From assembly GCA_020845635.1 (NCBI GenBank), contig JADLFI010000004.1, positions 62,001 to 126,000 of the forward strand: 64,000 bases of DNA, read 5' to 3'. A program made the translations under genes and the position numbers. Source of the DNA: Bacteroidia bacterium (GTDB lineage: Bacteria > Bacteroidota > Bacteroidia > UBA4408). Below are positions 46,212-55,698 of the stretch, one piece after another (the stretch's first letter is position 1; every line of letters begins with the position of its first letter). The notes beneath the pieces were generated by a model. The model ran no database searches and was not told where the DNA came from. It worked only from the letters and a program-made list of their open reading frames with translations.

Positions 46212-48209
46212 ATGAATAAGGATAAATTTTCTAATTTTTTACTTGGCTTAATTCTTTTATTCGCCTTATCAACAAGATTTTATCATTATTCTACTTGGTC
46301 GTTAAGCAATGACGAACTAAGTGCATTGTTGGGCTTTAGTTACGGTAGCTTATTTAACAATATTTTTAGGTATGTTGCTACTGATTTTCATCCGGCCGGG
46401 GTGCAAGTGTTAATATGGCTTTGGTGCAATATATTTGGAACTTCGGTGGCAGCCTTGAGGCTTCCTTTTGTACTTATGGGGGTGGCCTCAGTTTATTTAG
46501 TATATATCAATACCAAGCAATGTATTAACAAACCGGCTGCTTTATTAGTATCGGCTACTTTAGCTGTTTCGCAGTTCGCCATATTATATAGTCAAATTGC
46601 TCGCCCGTACAGTAGCGGATTGTTTTTTGTACTGATTACATGGTATGGTTGGAATCAATTTGTTTTCAAAGAAAAGCATGAAACCCCTGGGTTGTTTGCC
46701 TCATTTATATTTGTTTTAGGCTTAGTGCTATGTATGTACAATCATTATTTTAGTTTCTTAATGGCTGCTATTATGGGACTAACCGGACTTTTTGTAATAC
46801 CAAAACACGTCAAGAAAATATATCTAATTTGCGGAATTGTTGCTGTGGTATTGTTTTTACCACATTTAAAAATTTCTATTTCTCAATTTTCGGCCGGAGG
46901 AATTGGTTGGGTATCGGTTCCCGACAAAAGTTTTTTTTGGTCTTTCGCCCTATATATGTTTAATCAATCAAAATGGTATTTGTTCATTTTGCTGTTAATA
47001 GCCCTGGTATCAGCCGTAAAAATTCCAATTCAAATCAGTTCAAATAAATTTCGATGGATTGCCTTACTCTGGTTTTTGTTACTCTTATTTATTGCTTACT
47101 TTTATAGTATTTATGTTAGTCCTGTTTTGCAGTACAGTATTCTTATTTTTTCGTATCCTTTTTTACTTGTATTTCTTTTCTCATATACTCCGGTACAACA
47201 AAAAATAGTTCATTTAACAGTGCCTTTAATTCTTGTTTGCGGAACTATTCAAATATATGCCATTAATAAATTTAGCGGTAGCAATGAGTTTGGCCGTTTT
47301 AAAGAAATAGCGCAACATATTAATGAGGCCGATATTGAGTTTGGAAGTAATCAAATTGAAAGTGGAATCAATGTAACCGACTCGTCATACATTCATTATT
47401 ATCTAAGTAAATTAAACAATCAGCACCATTTCAATTTTTATCATTGTGCCAACGATACACAGTTTAACCAATTGGTAAAACTTACCCAAGGCAGCGAAAA
47501 ACCTTATTTTTTATATTGCTGGTCTAACTCTGATTGTCCACCGGTAATTAACAGTATTATCAGTCAAAAATATCCTTTTTTGATAAAAAGATATTGGTAT
47601 TTTAACTCAGAATTTTATTTATATAGCCGCAAGTCTCAGGATAGTGTAAATAGAATCACAGATTCGGAAAATATTTTTATTCAAAACTACAGTAATACCG
47701 CTGCCTACTTTAACAAACCGGCATACATAGTTAATGATACAACTGACACACTTCATACAAACAATGCAGCAGAGTTTCTGAACAAAGATGTGCTTTACAG
47801 CTCAACCTTTAGGATTGGCTTAAACAAATTGATAAAAAACACCTCAGACATTATTCATGCAAAGGTTTTGATAAAAAATACTTCAATAGATGATGATGCA
47901 CTTATAGTTTTTAGTATAGATCATCAAGGCAAGAATTATTATTGGTCGGGGAAAAGCATTAAACCATATTTGCTGCAACCCGAAAAATGGAATAGGTGTT
48001 TTCACTCTATCAGATTACCTGAGATAAAGAGTGCTGATGACACTATTTCTATTTATATATATAACCAGTTTAACAAAACTATTTTTGTAGATGATTTTAT
48101 AATAGAATCGGAACCCGGCAATGATAATTTATATGGACCACGTAAAGATGCGTATTTGATGGGAGTTAATGCAGCAGCGGAAAAGAACAAAGCCAAAACT
48201 AAACATTAG
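46212..48209 (+). CDS. GT39-like membrane glycosyltransferase with C-terminal carbohydrate-binding-like domain
   Basis: The 665-residue product has about ten membrane helices in residues 1-370. The early loop carries SNDELSALLGFSY, the acidic motif of GT-C enzymes (ArnT/PMT type), followed by FHPAGVQVLIWLW and AALRLPFVLMGVASVYLVY. Such enzymes transfer sugars from a lipid carrier to acceptors on the outer side of the membrane. The C-terminal part (about 375-665) is soluble. Its last 150 residues (AKVLIKNTSIDDDALIVFSI ... IYIYNQFNKTIFVDDF) look like a beta-sandwich carbohydrate-binding domain. Donor and acceptor are unknown. The 3' end overlaps the convergent S4 gene by 11 bases. Confidence 0.8.
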   Translation: MNKDKFSNFLLGLILLFALSTRFYHYSTWSLSNDELSALLGFSYGSLFNNIFRYVATDFHPAGVQVLIWLWCNIFGTSVAALRLPFVLMGVASVYLVYINTKQCINKPAALLVSATLAVSQFAILYSQIARPYSSGLFFVLITWYGWNQFVFKEKHETPGLFASFIFVLGLVLCMYNHYFSFLMAAIMGLTGLFVIPKHVKKIYLICGIVAVVLFLPHLKISISQFSAGGIGWVSVPDKSFFWSFALYMFNQSKWYLFILLLIALVSAVKIPIQISSNKFRWIALLWFLLLLFIAYFYSIYVSPVLQYSILIFSYPFLLVFLFSYTPVQQKIVHLTVPLILVCGTIQIYAINKFSGSNEFGRFKEIAQHINEADIEFGSNQIESGINVTDSSYIHYYLSKLNNQHHFNFYHCANDTQFNQLVKLTQGSEKPYFLYCWSNSDCPPVINSIISQKYPFLIKRYWYFNSEFYLYSRKSQDSVNRITDSENIFIQNYSNTAAYFNKPAYIVNDTTDTLHTNNAAEFLNKDVLYSSTFRIGLNKLIKNTSDIIHAKVLIKNTSIDDDALIVFSIDHQGKNYYWSGKSIKPYLLQPEKWNRCFHSIRLPEIKSADDTISIYIYNQFNKTIFVDDFIIESEPGNDNLYGPRKDAYLMGVNAAAEKNKAKTKH

Positions 48210-48609
48210 AGTCTTTAAACTTTTCCATTAATCTGCGGTCGCGTTTGGTTGGGCGGGCTTGTTTATTACCACGACCACCACCTCCACTTGAAAAATAAAA
48301 TACCGAGTTTAATTTTTTTCTTTCTTTTTCTTCCGGTGGGGTTAGGTCTATATAGCAGGTAAGGGCTATTTCTGATTTAACTCTTTTATCAATTATCTTT
48401 AAGGTTTGTAATCTAACATTACCGGCCTTAGTTTTAATATGATAGTTTTCGTTAGGCTTAACTACTCGCGAGGCCTTCACAACAGTTTCATTATTCAACT
48501 TAACTTTTCCTTCTTTACAAGCTTCGGCAGCTTCTGAGCGGGTTTTAAAAATTCTTATAGCCCATAAGTACTTGTCAATTCTTACTCCTGTTATGGTTGT
48601 GGTTTCCAA
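48199..48609 (-). CDS. S4-domain RNA-binding protein (Hsp15/HslR-like)
   Basis: The 136-residue product has an S4 domain at about 8-55 (RIDKYLWAIRIFKTRSEAAEACKEGKVKLN). Its C-terminal half is basic, with a Gly/Arg-rich patch (SSGGGGRGNKQARPTKRDRR). Hsp15 binds 50S subunits carrying a stranded nascent chain. It lies 34 bp after the SGNH gene, so it is probably the last gene of that operon, although the roles are unrelated. Confidence 0.85.
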   Translation of the reverse strand: METTTITGVRIDKYLWAIRIFKTRSEAAEACKEGKVKLNNETVVKASRVVKPNENYHIKTKAGNVRLQTLKIIDKRVKSEIALTCYIDLTPPEEKERKKLNSVFYFSSGGGGRGNKQARPTKRDRRLMEKFKDSNV

Positions 48610-48643
48610 TTTGAAGTTAATTACTGTATATTCAAGTTATATT

Positions 48644-49900
48644 TTATTTAATATCAACCTTTCCTGTTAACGGAATGTTACTATTAGTGTATTTAATAAT
48701 ATAAACTCCTTTGGGCCATTCCGAAATATTAATTAACTCGTTATTATTATAGTTAGAGTTGTAATACACACTTTGCCCTAGCATATTGAAAATATTAACG
48801 GAGGCATTTTTTACTGATTTCTCATTATTCAAATATAGCCCTTCGGCATTTTTTACAATAGTAATTTCTGAATTGTTTTGTATATTTTCAACCCCGGTTG
48901 CTACTACCGTAATTTCTTTAGATAGACTACTTTCCACACATCCGTCAGAAACTGTTAAGGTTACAGTATATACTCCCGGAGTTTGAAATGTATAGGTTGG
49001 ATTTGCACTAGTTGAAGTGTTCCCATTTCCGAAATCCCACCAATAGCTATGCGCATTATTAGAGTTATCGGTAAACTGAAATTCAAAAGGGTTATTCATA
49101 TTTTGAGTATAACTAAAGTCGGCATGAGCATTATATACATTGATGTTCCAAACACTTAAACTGTCAAACACGGTTTGATAGGCAATTTGCTGAAGAAAGG
49201 CTGCGTTAGAAGCCGACAAACCTCCATTAAAATTTATTCCAACAGGACTTTTTTGAAATATGGTGGCATAAAAAGTACAAGCTGCTAAATAAGTACCCGC
49301 AACGCTGGGGTGGCTATTATCAGAAGTATAAAGATTAATAGTACTGTCGGCCATACGCGAGTATTTAAAAGCCTGACCAACAGGCGATACGATTGCTTCA
49401 TTATCGTTACCCATTTGCAAATAACTCTCCCTCAAACGATTTTGCATCCCTTCAAAAGTACACAAAGGCGGATAAAATGCGCAGTTGGCGGCATCACCAT
49501 ATTTGCGTCCCCAGGTCATATAAAACACTACTTGGCTGCAACTATCATTGGCTAATATTAAATTGCATAACTGAGTAGCATAAGGAAAACAATCGGTTTG
49601 TACTTGAGTAGGAGGGAATGATGGTAGTTGGCTTTGTTCTTGTAAAATTACATAATCCCAAGCTTGAGCACTAATTTTACTCAATGTATTTGAATTGGTG
49701 CAGTGTTGTTGAAAGGTATAACCACCTGGTGCAGAACTATCATAAGTTATGGTATCGCCATTGGCTAAAGCCAAGTTGCGAAACATTAGAGGTAAATCGT
49801 TTACATAAGTATAGCTGTTGCCTATAAATAATACTTTTTTGGGTTGGGCTTGCGAATAAAAAGAAATTAAAGCAAAGGCAAGTAGTACAATATGTTTCAT
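48644..49900 (-). CDS. Secreted SGNH-hydrolase-like protein with PKD domain and T9SS tail
   Basis: The 418-residue product has a signal peptide (about 1-18, FYSQAQ). An SGNH/GDSL fold of the DUF4886 type (about 20-225) carries IGNSYT with the nucleophile Ser near 28 and DNSHPS near 195 (Asp and His). A PKD domain (about 260-330: WWDFGNGNTSTSANPTYTF..PGVYTVTLTV) and a type A T9SS sorting domain (last 75 residues, VNIFNMLGQSVY ... WPKGVYIIK) follow. It is probably an extracellular esterase or acetylhydrolase; the substrate is unknown. It lies 19 bp after the C1 peptidase gene. Confidence 0.85.
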   Translation of the reverse strand: MKHIVLLAFALISFYSQAQPKKVLFIGNSYTYVNDLPLMFRNLALANGDTITYDSSAPGGYTFQQHCTNSNTLSKISAQAWDYVILQEQSQLPSFPPTQVQTDCFPYATQLCNLILANDSCSQVVFYMTWGRKYGDAANCAFYPPLCTFEGMQNRLRESYLQMGNDNEAIVSPVGQAFKYSRMADSTINLYTSDNSHPSVAGTYLAACTFYATIFQKSPVGINFNGGLSASNAAFLQQIAYQTVFDSLSVWNINVYNAHADFSYTQNMNNPFEFQFTDNSNNAHSYWWDFGNGNTSTSANPTYTFQTPGVYTVTLTVSDGCVESSLSKEITVVATGVENIQNNSEITIVKNAEGLYLNNEKSVKNASVNIFNMLGQSVYYNSNYNNNELINISEWPKGVYIIKYTNSNIPLTGKVDIK

Positions 49901-49919
49901 TTCTGCAAAAAATAAATAA

Positions 49920-51086
49920 TTATTGTTTAATATTTAGCTTCTTGGCAATATCAGCAGGAAGGGCTTTTTTGTGTACTAAAATAGAAGTAGTTTTATATTT
50001 AAAGTAGGCTGTTGATACGTAAAATATTCCGCCCAAATCATTATTTTCAGTACCCCATGAATTTTTTACGGTATAATACCTTTTTCCGTTTTGGTCTTTT
50101 GCCGAACCAATAATATGCATTCCATGATCGTCAGTAGTAGATAAATTATCAAATGCTGCCTGACGTAATTCCTGTGTTATATTAAGCTCTTCCATAGGTT
50201 TACTAAATGCAGAGTCTTTTTCAGCCTGTGTCATGTCTGCTTTGTCTTTTACAGGAACAATAGCTACCCCATTCTTAAACGAAAAACCAAACTCGCTAAC
50301 ATCACTTGCCCAAGCTACGGTAAAATTATTATTGATAGCATTATCTGTAATTTTCTGCATCTCATCTAATGGAACATTATATATTTTCCCCCAGCTCCAA
50401 TTATCGCTTACTTCTATAATAAATTGCTCATAAAATGGGTGGTGTGTATATGAGCCAATGGCCACATAATCATCAGCATTTAGCCCCAACTCAGCAGCAA
50501 AAGACTTTGGGGTATATTTTTTTCCGTTATATTCAAAAGAATCGGGTGTTTTTCCGTAGTATGCATCTAACACAGCTTCGAAGGCATCTTTCCAGTTAGG
50601 GCTAAGTTTATCACCATTTGGTCTCTTAATTATTTCATCAAGCATAGCTTTCAATACCTTGTCAGATTCGGTAAGTTCAGGCTTACCCCCATTTTTAATC
50701 GGATAGGCACTTTCAGGAACAACCCCATTGGTGCGCAACACATTTATGGCATCATGAAACTCACTGCCTGCCCCAAAATTAATAGTGCCTTGCATTCTAA
50801 CATACTTTTCTCCTTTCTGACTGTAGGTGTTTCTTACTACAAACATATCACTCAAATCAACCATGGGTTTGCCCATTCTGGCTAATTCTGATTCGAGAAA
50901 GGATTGGGTTGAAAAACTCCAGCAAGTTCCGCTTTTATATTGGTTTTTTACCGGACTATAGCTAATCTCTTTTTCTGGGGTAAAGATAAAACCACCATTT
51001 TTTTTGTTTGTAATGTTTTGAGACTTAACATTCGAAGAGAATAAAATACCAAAACTAATAATGAATGAAAGTAAGTTGTGTTTCAT
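49920..51086 (-). CDS. Secreted C1 peptidase, aminopeptidase C / bleomycin hydrolase family
   Basis: The enzyme is a papain-fold cysteine aminopeptidase. From the preferred ATG at 51086 the product is 388 residues: the signal peptide (about 1-23, SNVKSQ) is followed by a peptidase domain with Cys55 in GTCWSFS, His in DDHGMHI (about 335) and Asn in KNSWG (about 355). The open frame runs to 51116, but a good -7 box at 51104-51111 lies inside that extension, so the shorter start is preferred. A signal peptide is common for Bacteroidota PepC-like proteins. The length is shorter than cytosolic E. coli-type PepC. It heads an operon with the SGNH and S4-domain genes. Confidence 0.88.
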   Translation of the reverse strand: MKHNLLSFIISFGILFSSNVKSQNITNKKNGGFIFTPEKEISYSPVKNQYKSGTCWSFSTQSFLESELARMGKPMVDLSDMFVVRNTYSQKGEKYVRMQGTINFGAGSEFHDAINVLRTNGVVPESAYPIKNGGKPELTESDKVLKAMLDEIIKRPNGDKLSPNWKDAFEAVLDAYYGKTPDSFEYNGKKYTPKSFAAELGLNADDYVAIGSYTHHPFYEQFIIEVSDNWSWGKIYNVPLDEMQKITDNAINNNFTVAWASDVSEFGFSFKNGVAIVPVKDKADMTQAEKDSAFSKPMEELNITQELRQAAFDNLSTTDDHGMHIIGSAKDQNGKRYYTVKNSWGTENNDLGGIFYVSTAYFKYKTTSILVHKKALPADIAKKLNIKQ

Positions 51087-51103
51087 AGTAAAAAAAAATT
51101 TTA

Positions 51104-51111
51104 CAAAAGTA
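51104..51111 (-). promoter_or_regulatory. -7 promoter box of the C1 peptidase operon
   Basis: TACTTTTG is an exact -7 box, with a predicted transcript start near 51099. This is upstream of the ATG at 51086 but downstream of the longer candidate start at 51116, so it decides the start. Confidence 0.5.
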
Positions 51112-51278
51112 ATCATTTTATAGCTAAGGTTTCTTTGGTTTAATAAATGCTATACTTTTTGATAAGAATTTGTTAAATTATTCTTTTTTACACAAAACAT
51201 TTTAACGGTGTTTTTGGCTTGTTTTTTGTTTTAAGATGTATGGTGTGTAATATTGATTATACATAATTATTTTTTCAC

Positions 51279-51286
51279 TATTTTTG
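51279..51286 (+). promoter_or_regulatory. -7 promoter box of serS
   Basis: TATTTTTG is an exact -7 box, 38 bases before the ATG at 51325. No clear -33 element was seen. Confidence 0.4.
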
Positions 51287-51324
51287 AAGTTTTGAATAAA
51301 ATAGAATTTAATTAAAACCAAGTT

Positions 51325-52596
51325 ATGTTATTAACCGGATATTTGAGAGATAATCAGGAAAGTGTTATAGAACGCCTGAAAAAGAAAAACTTTAAACAAA
51401 TAGAGTTGGTAAGTCAAGCTGTTGAAAAGGATAATGAACGAAAAAAAATTCAAAATCAGTTAGATGAATTATTAGCTCAGAACAATAAACTTGCCGAACA
51501 AATAGGAACTTTAATGAAATCGGGTTTGAAAGAAGAAGGGAATGTCTTGAAAGCCGAAACCGTTGCATTAAAAGAAAAATCAAAAGAATTGCAAAGCACA
51601 TTAGATGAATGTGAGAAGGACTTACATGATATTTTAGTTCAAATTCCTAATTTACCTTATGAATTAGTTCCTCATGGCACAACTGCCGAAGAAAATGAGG
51701 TAGTTTTTAGCTCCGGAGCCTTACCCGAACTACCTGCAGAGGCGTTGCCTCATTGGGAGTTATGTGCCAAATATGATATTATTGATTTTGAGTTGGGTGT
51801 AAAGCTTACCGGTGCAGGCTTTCCGGTATATAAAGGAAAAGGAGCCAAGTTGCAAAGGGCTTTGATTAATTTTTTCTTGGAAAAAGCTGCCGAAGCCGGG
51901 TATCTTGAAGTACAACCGCCTATTTTGGTAAATGCCCAATCGGGTTACGGAACAGGCCAATTGCCTGATAAAGAAGGACAAATGTATTACGTAGGGATGG
52001 ATGAATTTTATTTGATACCTACGGCTGAGGTTCCGGTAACCAACATATATCGCGATGTAATTATTAAAGCTGAAGATTTGCCGATTAAGAATACAGCCTA
52101 TACGCCTTGTTTCAGACGTGAAGCAGGCTCTTATGGGAAAGATGTGAGAGGTTTAAACCGATTACATCAGTTTGATAAAGTAGAGATTGTACAGATTCAG
52201 CATCCCGAGAAATCGTATCAAACGCTTGAAGAAATGCGAGAGTATGTTGCAGGTTTATTAAATGAATTGCAATTACCTTATCGTACCTTACGTTTGTGTG
52301 GTGGCGATATGAGTTTTGCATCAGCCATGACTTATGACATGGAAGTATATAGTGCTGCTCAAAAGAAATGGCTTGAGGTAAGTTCTGTTTCTAACTTTGA
52401 AAGCTTTCAGGCAAACCGATTAAAACTTCGTTTTCGTGAAGGAAATAACAAACCGGCACTGGCCCATACACTTAACGGTAGTGCATTGGCTTTGCCAAGA
52501 ATTGTTGCCGCTATACTCGAAAATAATCAAACCCCACAAGGAATTATGATACCCGAAGTATTGGTTAAATACACAGGATTTTCTATAATTAATTAA
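51325..52596 (+). CDS. serS: Seryl-tRNA synthetase
   Basis: The enzyme attaches Ser to tRNA-Ser (and tRNA-Sec where present). The 423-residue product has the N-terminal coiled-coil tRNA-binding arm (about 25-105, rich in Lys, Glu and Gln) and the class II catalytic core. Core motifs are GYGTGQLPDKEGQMYYV, IPTAEVPVTN, FRREAGSYGKDVRGLNRLHQFDKVE (motif 2) and LNGSALALPRIVAAILENNQ (motif 3). The length is normal. It is monocistronic, since the next gene is 135 bp away with AT-rich sequence between. Confidence 0.97.
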   Translation: MLLTGYLRDNQESVIERLKKKNFKQIELVSQAVEKDNERKKIQNQLDELLAQNNKLAEQIGTLMKSGLKEEGNVLKAETVALKEKSKELQSTLDECEKDLHDILVQIPNLPYELVPHGTTAEENEVVFSSGALPELPAEALPHWELCAKYDIIDFELGVKLTGAGFPVYKGKGAKLQRALINFFLEKAAEAGYLEVQPPILVNAQSGYGTGQLPDKEGQMYYVGMDEFYLIPTAEVPVTNIYRDVIIKAEDLPIKNTAYTPCFRREAGSYGKDVRGLNRLHQFDKVEIVQIQHPEKSYQTLEEMREYVAGLLNELQLPYRTLRLCGGDMSFASAMTYDMEVYSAAQKKWLEVSSVSNFESFQANRLKLRFREGNNKPALAHTLNGSALALPRIVAAILENNQTPQGIMIPEVLVKYTGFSIIN

Positions 52597-52731
52597 TTTA
52601 ACAATGAATTGATATTTCTTTGAATTGATTATTATTTCAGAAATAACAATAACATAATTAACCCTTTGTTTGGTTTTAACTTTATGTACATATAATCGCA
52701 GAATACATACTTCTGAAATAAAGCAAATAAA

Positions 52732-54549
52732 ATGTTGGTACGGATACAAGTTTTAATATTATGTTTAGTATGTGCTGCAGCTATAGCACAGCCCAATAGT
52801 GATGAGTTGTTGGCCAAACAGTTTTATGATAATGGGGAGTTTGATAAGGCTGCTTTATTGTATGAAAAATTATACAATACCGTACCATCGCAAGAGTATT
52901 ATGGCTATTACATTGAATGTCTTGTTGCACTAAATGATTATAAAGAAGCAGAGCGTTTTATAAAAAAACAACAAAAGAAAAATCCACAACAAACAAGCTT
53001 ATTAGTTGATTTGGGTTATATATACAAGAAAGAAGGGAATATAAATAAAAGCAATAAAATTTTTAATGAAGCCCTAAGTAAACTTACCCAGGGCAATCAA
53101 GCAGAAATAATTCAACTCAGCCAAGCTTTTTTAAAATATAAAGAGGTAGATTTTGCCATAAAAAGTTTACAAGCCGGACGTAAGCTAATGCAGGGTTTGT
53201 ATCCCTTTAATATGGAGCTTGCCGAAGCCTATAAAGCCAAAGCTGATTACGCCAATATGTATAAAGAGTACTTAGATGCAATAGATTATAACCCTGTTTA
53301 TGCTGCACAAATACAAAGTATTTTACAAAGTTTTATAGGAGATGATTTTGGAAGCAATAAGGCAAACGAACTAAGAATTCAGTTGTTAAAACAAGTACAG
53401 CAGCATCCCGATAAAATTGTTTTCTCAGATTTTTTAGTTTGGTTTCTGATTCAGCAAAGAGATTTTGAATCGGCCTTTATACAAGCCAAAGCAGTTGATA
53501 AAAGAACCAATAACAATGGTGGAAAAATAATAAACTTAGCCTTGATATGCAACTCTAATCAAGAGTATGATGTAGCTATTAAGTGTCTGGAATATGAAAT
53601 TCAAAAAGGTAAAAAGAATCCGTATTATACATACGCCCGCACCGAATTGGTAAATACTTTACAGAAAAAAATAACTTCATCATTTAACTTCACCAAACAA
53701 CAAATAATAGAGCTTGAAGGAATATATAACAATGCCTTAACCGATATGGGATATAATGCCCAAAGTATTTCATTAATACGAGGTTTGGCTCATTTAAAAG
53801 CTTTTTATATGGATGATGCTGCTAAGGCCATTGAGCTGCTGGAAACAGCCTTAAGCTATGCCAATGCAGATCCAACATTATTAGCCGAGTGCAAGTTAGA
53901 ACTTGGCGATATTTATATTTTTACCGGTGAAATGTGGGAGCCTGCTTTACTTTACGGGCAGGTTGAGAAGAGTTTTAAATATGATGCCATTGGGCAGGAA
54001 GCTAAATTCAGAAACGCCCGACTTTCATTCTACAAAGGAGAGTTTGAATGGGCGCAAGCACAATTAGATGTTTTAAAAGGTGCAACCAGTAAATTAATTG
54101 CGAATGACGCACTGGAACTTTCATTATTAATTAGCGATAATTCGGTTGATTCTAACTATGTACCTTTAACCATGTATTCAAGAGCTGATTTACTGTATTA
54201 TCAAAACAAAGACTCTTTGGCGTTGATGGTTCTTGATTCAATTCAAAAAGAATTTCCGGGACATGCCTTATCTGATGATATTTTATTTAAGCAATATAAG
54301 ATATTCTTGAAACTTGGAAATTTTGCGAAAGCTGTTTCTAATCTGGAAAATTTGATATTAAATTATGGTGATGATATTTTGGGAGATGATGCAACATTTA
54401 AATTGGCCGAACTGTATGAAATACAAATGAATAATCCGGAACAGGCGAAGAAGCTTTATCAGGATGTTTTACTGAATTACCCGGGGAGCCTTTTTACGGT
54501 TGAAGCTAGAAAGAGATATCGTAAAATGCGTGGAGATAGTATTAATTAA
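52732..54549 (+). CDS. Secreted TPR protein
   Basis: The 605-residue product has a signal peptide (about 1-20, AIAQ). TPR-type helix pairs follow throughout (for example AKQFYDNGEFDKAALLYEKLY, GYIYKKEGNINKSNKIFNEAL, LYEIQMNNPEQAKKLYQDVLLNYPGS). The C-terminal units resemble those of YbgF/BamD-type TPR proteins. It probably lies in the periplasm and binds a protein partner, which is not known. It precedes the DUF4286 gene by 12 bp and the rsmA gene by two genes, a possible three-gene operon. Confidence 0.8.
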   Translation: MLVRIQVLILCLVCAAAIAQPNSDELLAKQFYDNGEFDKAALLYEKLYNTVPSQEYYGYYIECLVALNDYKEAERFIKKQQKKNPQQTSLLVDLGYIYKKEGNINKSNKIFNEALSKLTQGNQAEIIQLSQAFLKYKEVDFAIKSLQAGRKLMQGLYPFNMELAEAYKAKADYANMYKEYLDAIDYNPVYAAQIQSILQSFIGDDFGSNKANELRIQLLKQVQQHPDKIVFSDFLVWFLIQQRDFESAFIQAKAVDKRTNNNGGKIINLALICNSNQEYDVAIKCLEYEIQKGKKNPYYTYARTELVNTLQKKITSSFNFTKQQIIELEGIYNNALTDMGYNAQSISLIRGLAHLKAFYMDDAAKAIELLETALSYANADPTLLAECKLELGDIYIFTGEMWEPALLYGQVEKSFKYDAIGQEAKFRNARLSFYKGEFEWAQAQLDVLKGATSKLIANDALELSLLISDNSVDSNYVPLTMYSRADLLYYQNKDSLALMVLDSIQKEFPGHALSDDILFKQYKIFLKLGNFAKAVSNLENLILNYGDDILGDDATFKLAELYEIQMNNPEQAKKLYQDVLLNYPGSLFTVEARKRYRKMRGDSIN

Positions 54550-54561
54550 AAGCACAAACTA

Positions 54562-54861
54562 ATGATAATATATAATGTTACTATAAATATTGATAAGGAT
54601 ATCCATGAAGAATGGCTTGATTGGATGCGTAAGGAACATATTCCGGAAGTAATGGATACCGGGCATTTTACAACATTTAAAATTTGCAAAATATTGGGCG
54701 ATGAAGAAACCGGAATAAATTATGCCATTCAATATACTGCATATAATATGGAACAATACGAATTATACAGAGACAATTTTTCGGGAGTTTTACAAAAAAA
54801 AGTAACCGATAAATTTCCGGGCAAATTTGTGGCTTTCCGAACTTTGCTTGAAGTATTATAA
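54562..54861 (+). CDS. DUF4286 family protein
   Basis: The 99-residue cytosolic product matches the Bacteroidota family DUF4286 (IIYNVTINID.DI..EWL.WM...HIPEVM.TG.F....ICKIL), probably a small ferredoxin-like alpha/beta fold. The function is unknown. It lies 12 bp after the TPR gene and 15 bp before rsmA; the pairing of DUF4286 with rsmA is common in the phylum, which hints at a link with ribosome biogenesis. Confidence 0.85.
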   Translation: MIIYNVTINIDKDIHEEWLDWMRKEHIPEVMDTGHFTTFKICKILGDEETGINYAIQYTAYNMEQYELYRDNFSGVLQKKVTDKFPGKFVAFRTLLEVL

Positions 54862-54876
54862 TATTTAAAAAACAAC

Positions 54877-55647
54877 TTGAACAATTACGTAAGAGCTAAG
54901 AAACATTTAGGTCAGCATTTTCTAAAAGATGAGCTTATAGCAGCTAATATTGTGGCTGCTTTGCCAGATTTTTGTACAAATGTAATTGAAGTAGGACCGG
55001 GAATGGGTGTGCTTACCAAGTATCTTATAAATAAATCTGATATTTCTTTAAAAGTTGTTGAGGTAGATTGGGATTCTGTGGCCTATCTAAAAGAAAATTA
55101 CCCATCATTAACTCCTCATATTATTGAAAAGGATTTTTTGAAGATTGATTTAAAATCTGTTTTTAACGGAACGTTAAGTATTATAGGTAATTATCCCTAT
55201 AATATTTCTTCTCAAATTTTATTTAAAGTTTTGGAGAATAGAGATATAGTTACTTGCTGTTTGGGGATGTTTCAGAAGGAAGTTGCGCAACGCATTGCTG
55301 CTCCTAAAGGAAATAAAACGTATGGAATATTAAGCGTATTGTGCCAAGCATTTTATAATGTAGAATACCTGTTTACAGTAGATGAGCACGTATTTGCTCC
55401 ACCTCCAAAGGTGAAATCGGCCGTAATCCGACTAATGAGAAAAGAGAATTACTCAATAGAATGTAATGAAGAATTCTTTTTTAAAGTTGTAAAAACGGCA
55501 TTTAATCAGCGAAGAAAAACCTTACGCAATGCCTTGAAAATATATTTGGCAAAGAATAAGGATATAAACTCCGATATACTTGATAAAAGGGCAGAACAAC
55601 TAGGTGTTGATGACTTTATTAAATTGACCTTACATTTACAAGAATAA
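54877..55647 (+). CDS. rsmA: 16S rRNA dimethyladenosine transferase
   Basis: RsmA (KsgA) dimethylates two adjacent adenosines in helix 45 of 16S rRNA late in 30S assembly. The 256-residue product has the N-terminal KKHLGQHFLKDE, the SAM-binding EVGPGMGVLTKYL, motif IV NYPYNISSQI, and the F.PPPKV.SAV.R segment near 200. The C-terminal helical domain ends normally. The start is TTG at 54877, chosen because it gives the usual short lead before KKHLGQ and no ATG is available. Confidence 0.95.
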   Translation: MNNYVRAKKHLGQHFLKDELIAANIVAALPDFCTNVIEVGPGMGVLTKYLINKSDISLKVVEVDWDSVAYLKENYPSLTPHIIEKDFLKIDLKSVFNGTLSIIGNYPYNISSQILFKVLENRDIVTCCLGMFQKEVAQRIAAPKGNKTYGILSVLCQAFYNVEYLFTVDEHVFAPPPKVKSAVIRLMRKENYSIECNEEFFFKVVKTAFNQRRKTLRNALKIYLAKNKDINSDILDKRAEQLGVDDFIKLTLHLQE

Positions 55648-55658
55648 ATATTTAAAAG

Positions 55659-55682
55659 CCCCTATAACCTTGGCTTATAGGG
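55659..55682. terminator. Terminator between rsmA and infB
   Basis: CCCTATAA and TTATAGGG form an 8-bp stem with a 7-base loop between the convergent rsmA and infB genes. The minus strand continues GGCTTTTAAATA, so it mainly ends the infB transcript. The T run is short. Confidence 0.6.
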
Positions 55683-55698
55683 ATAGTTTAAAAGCAAT

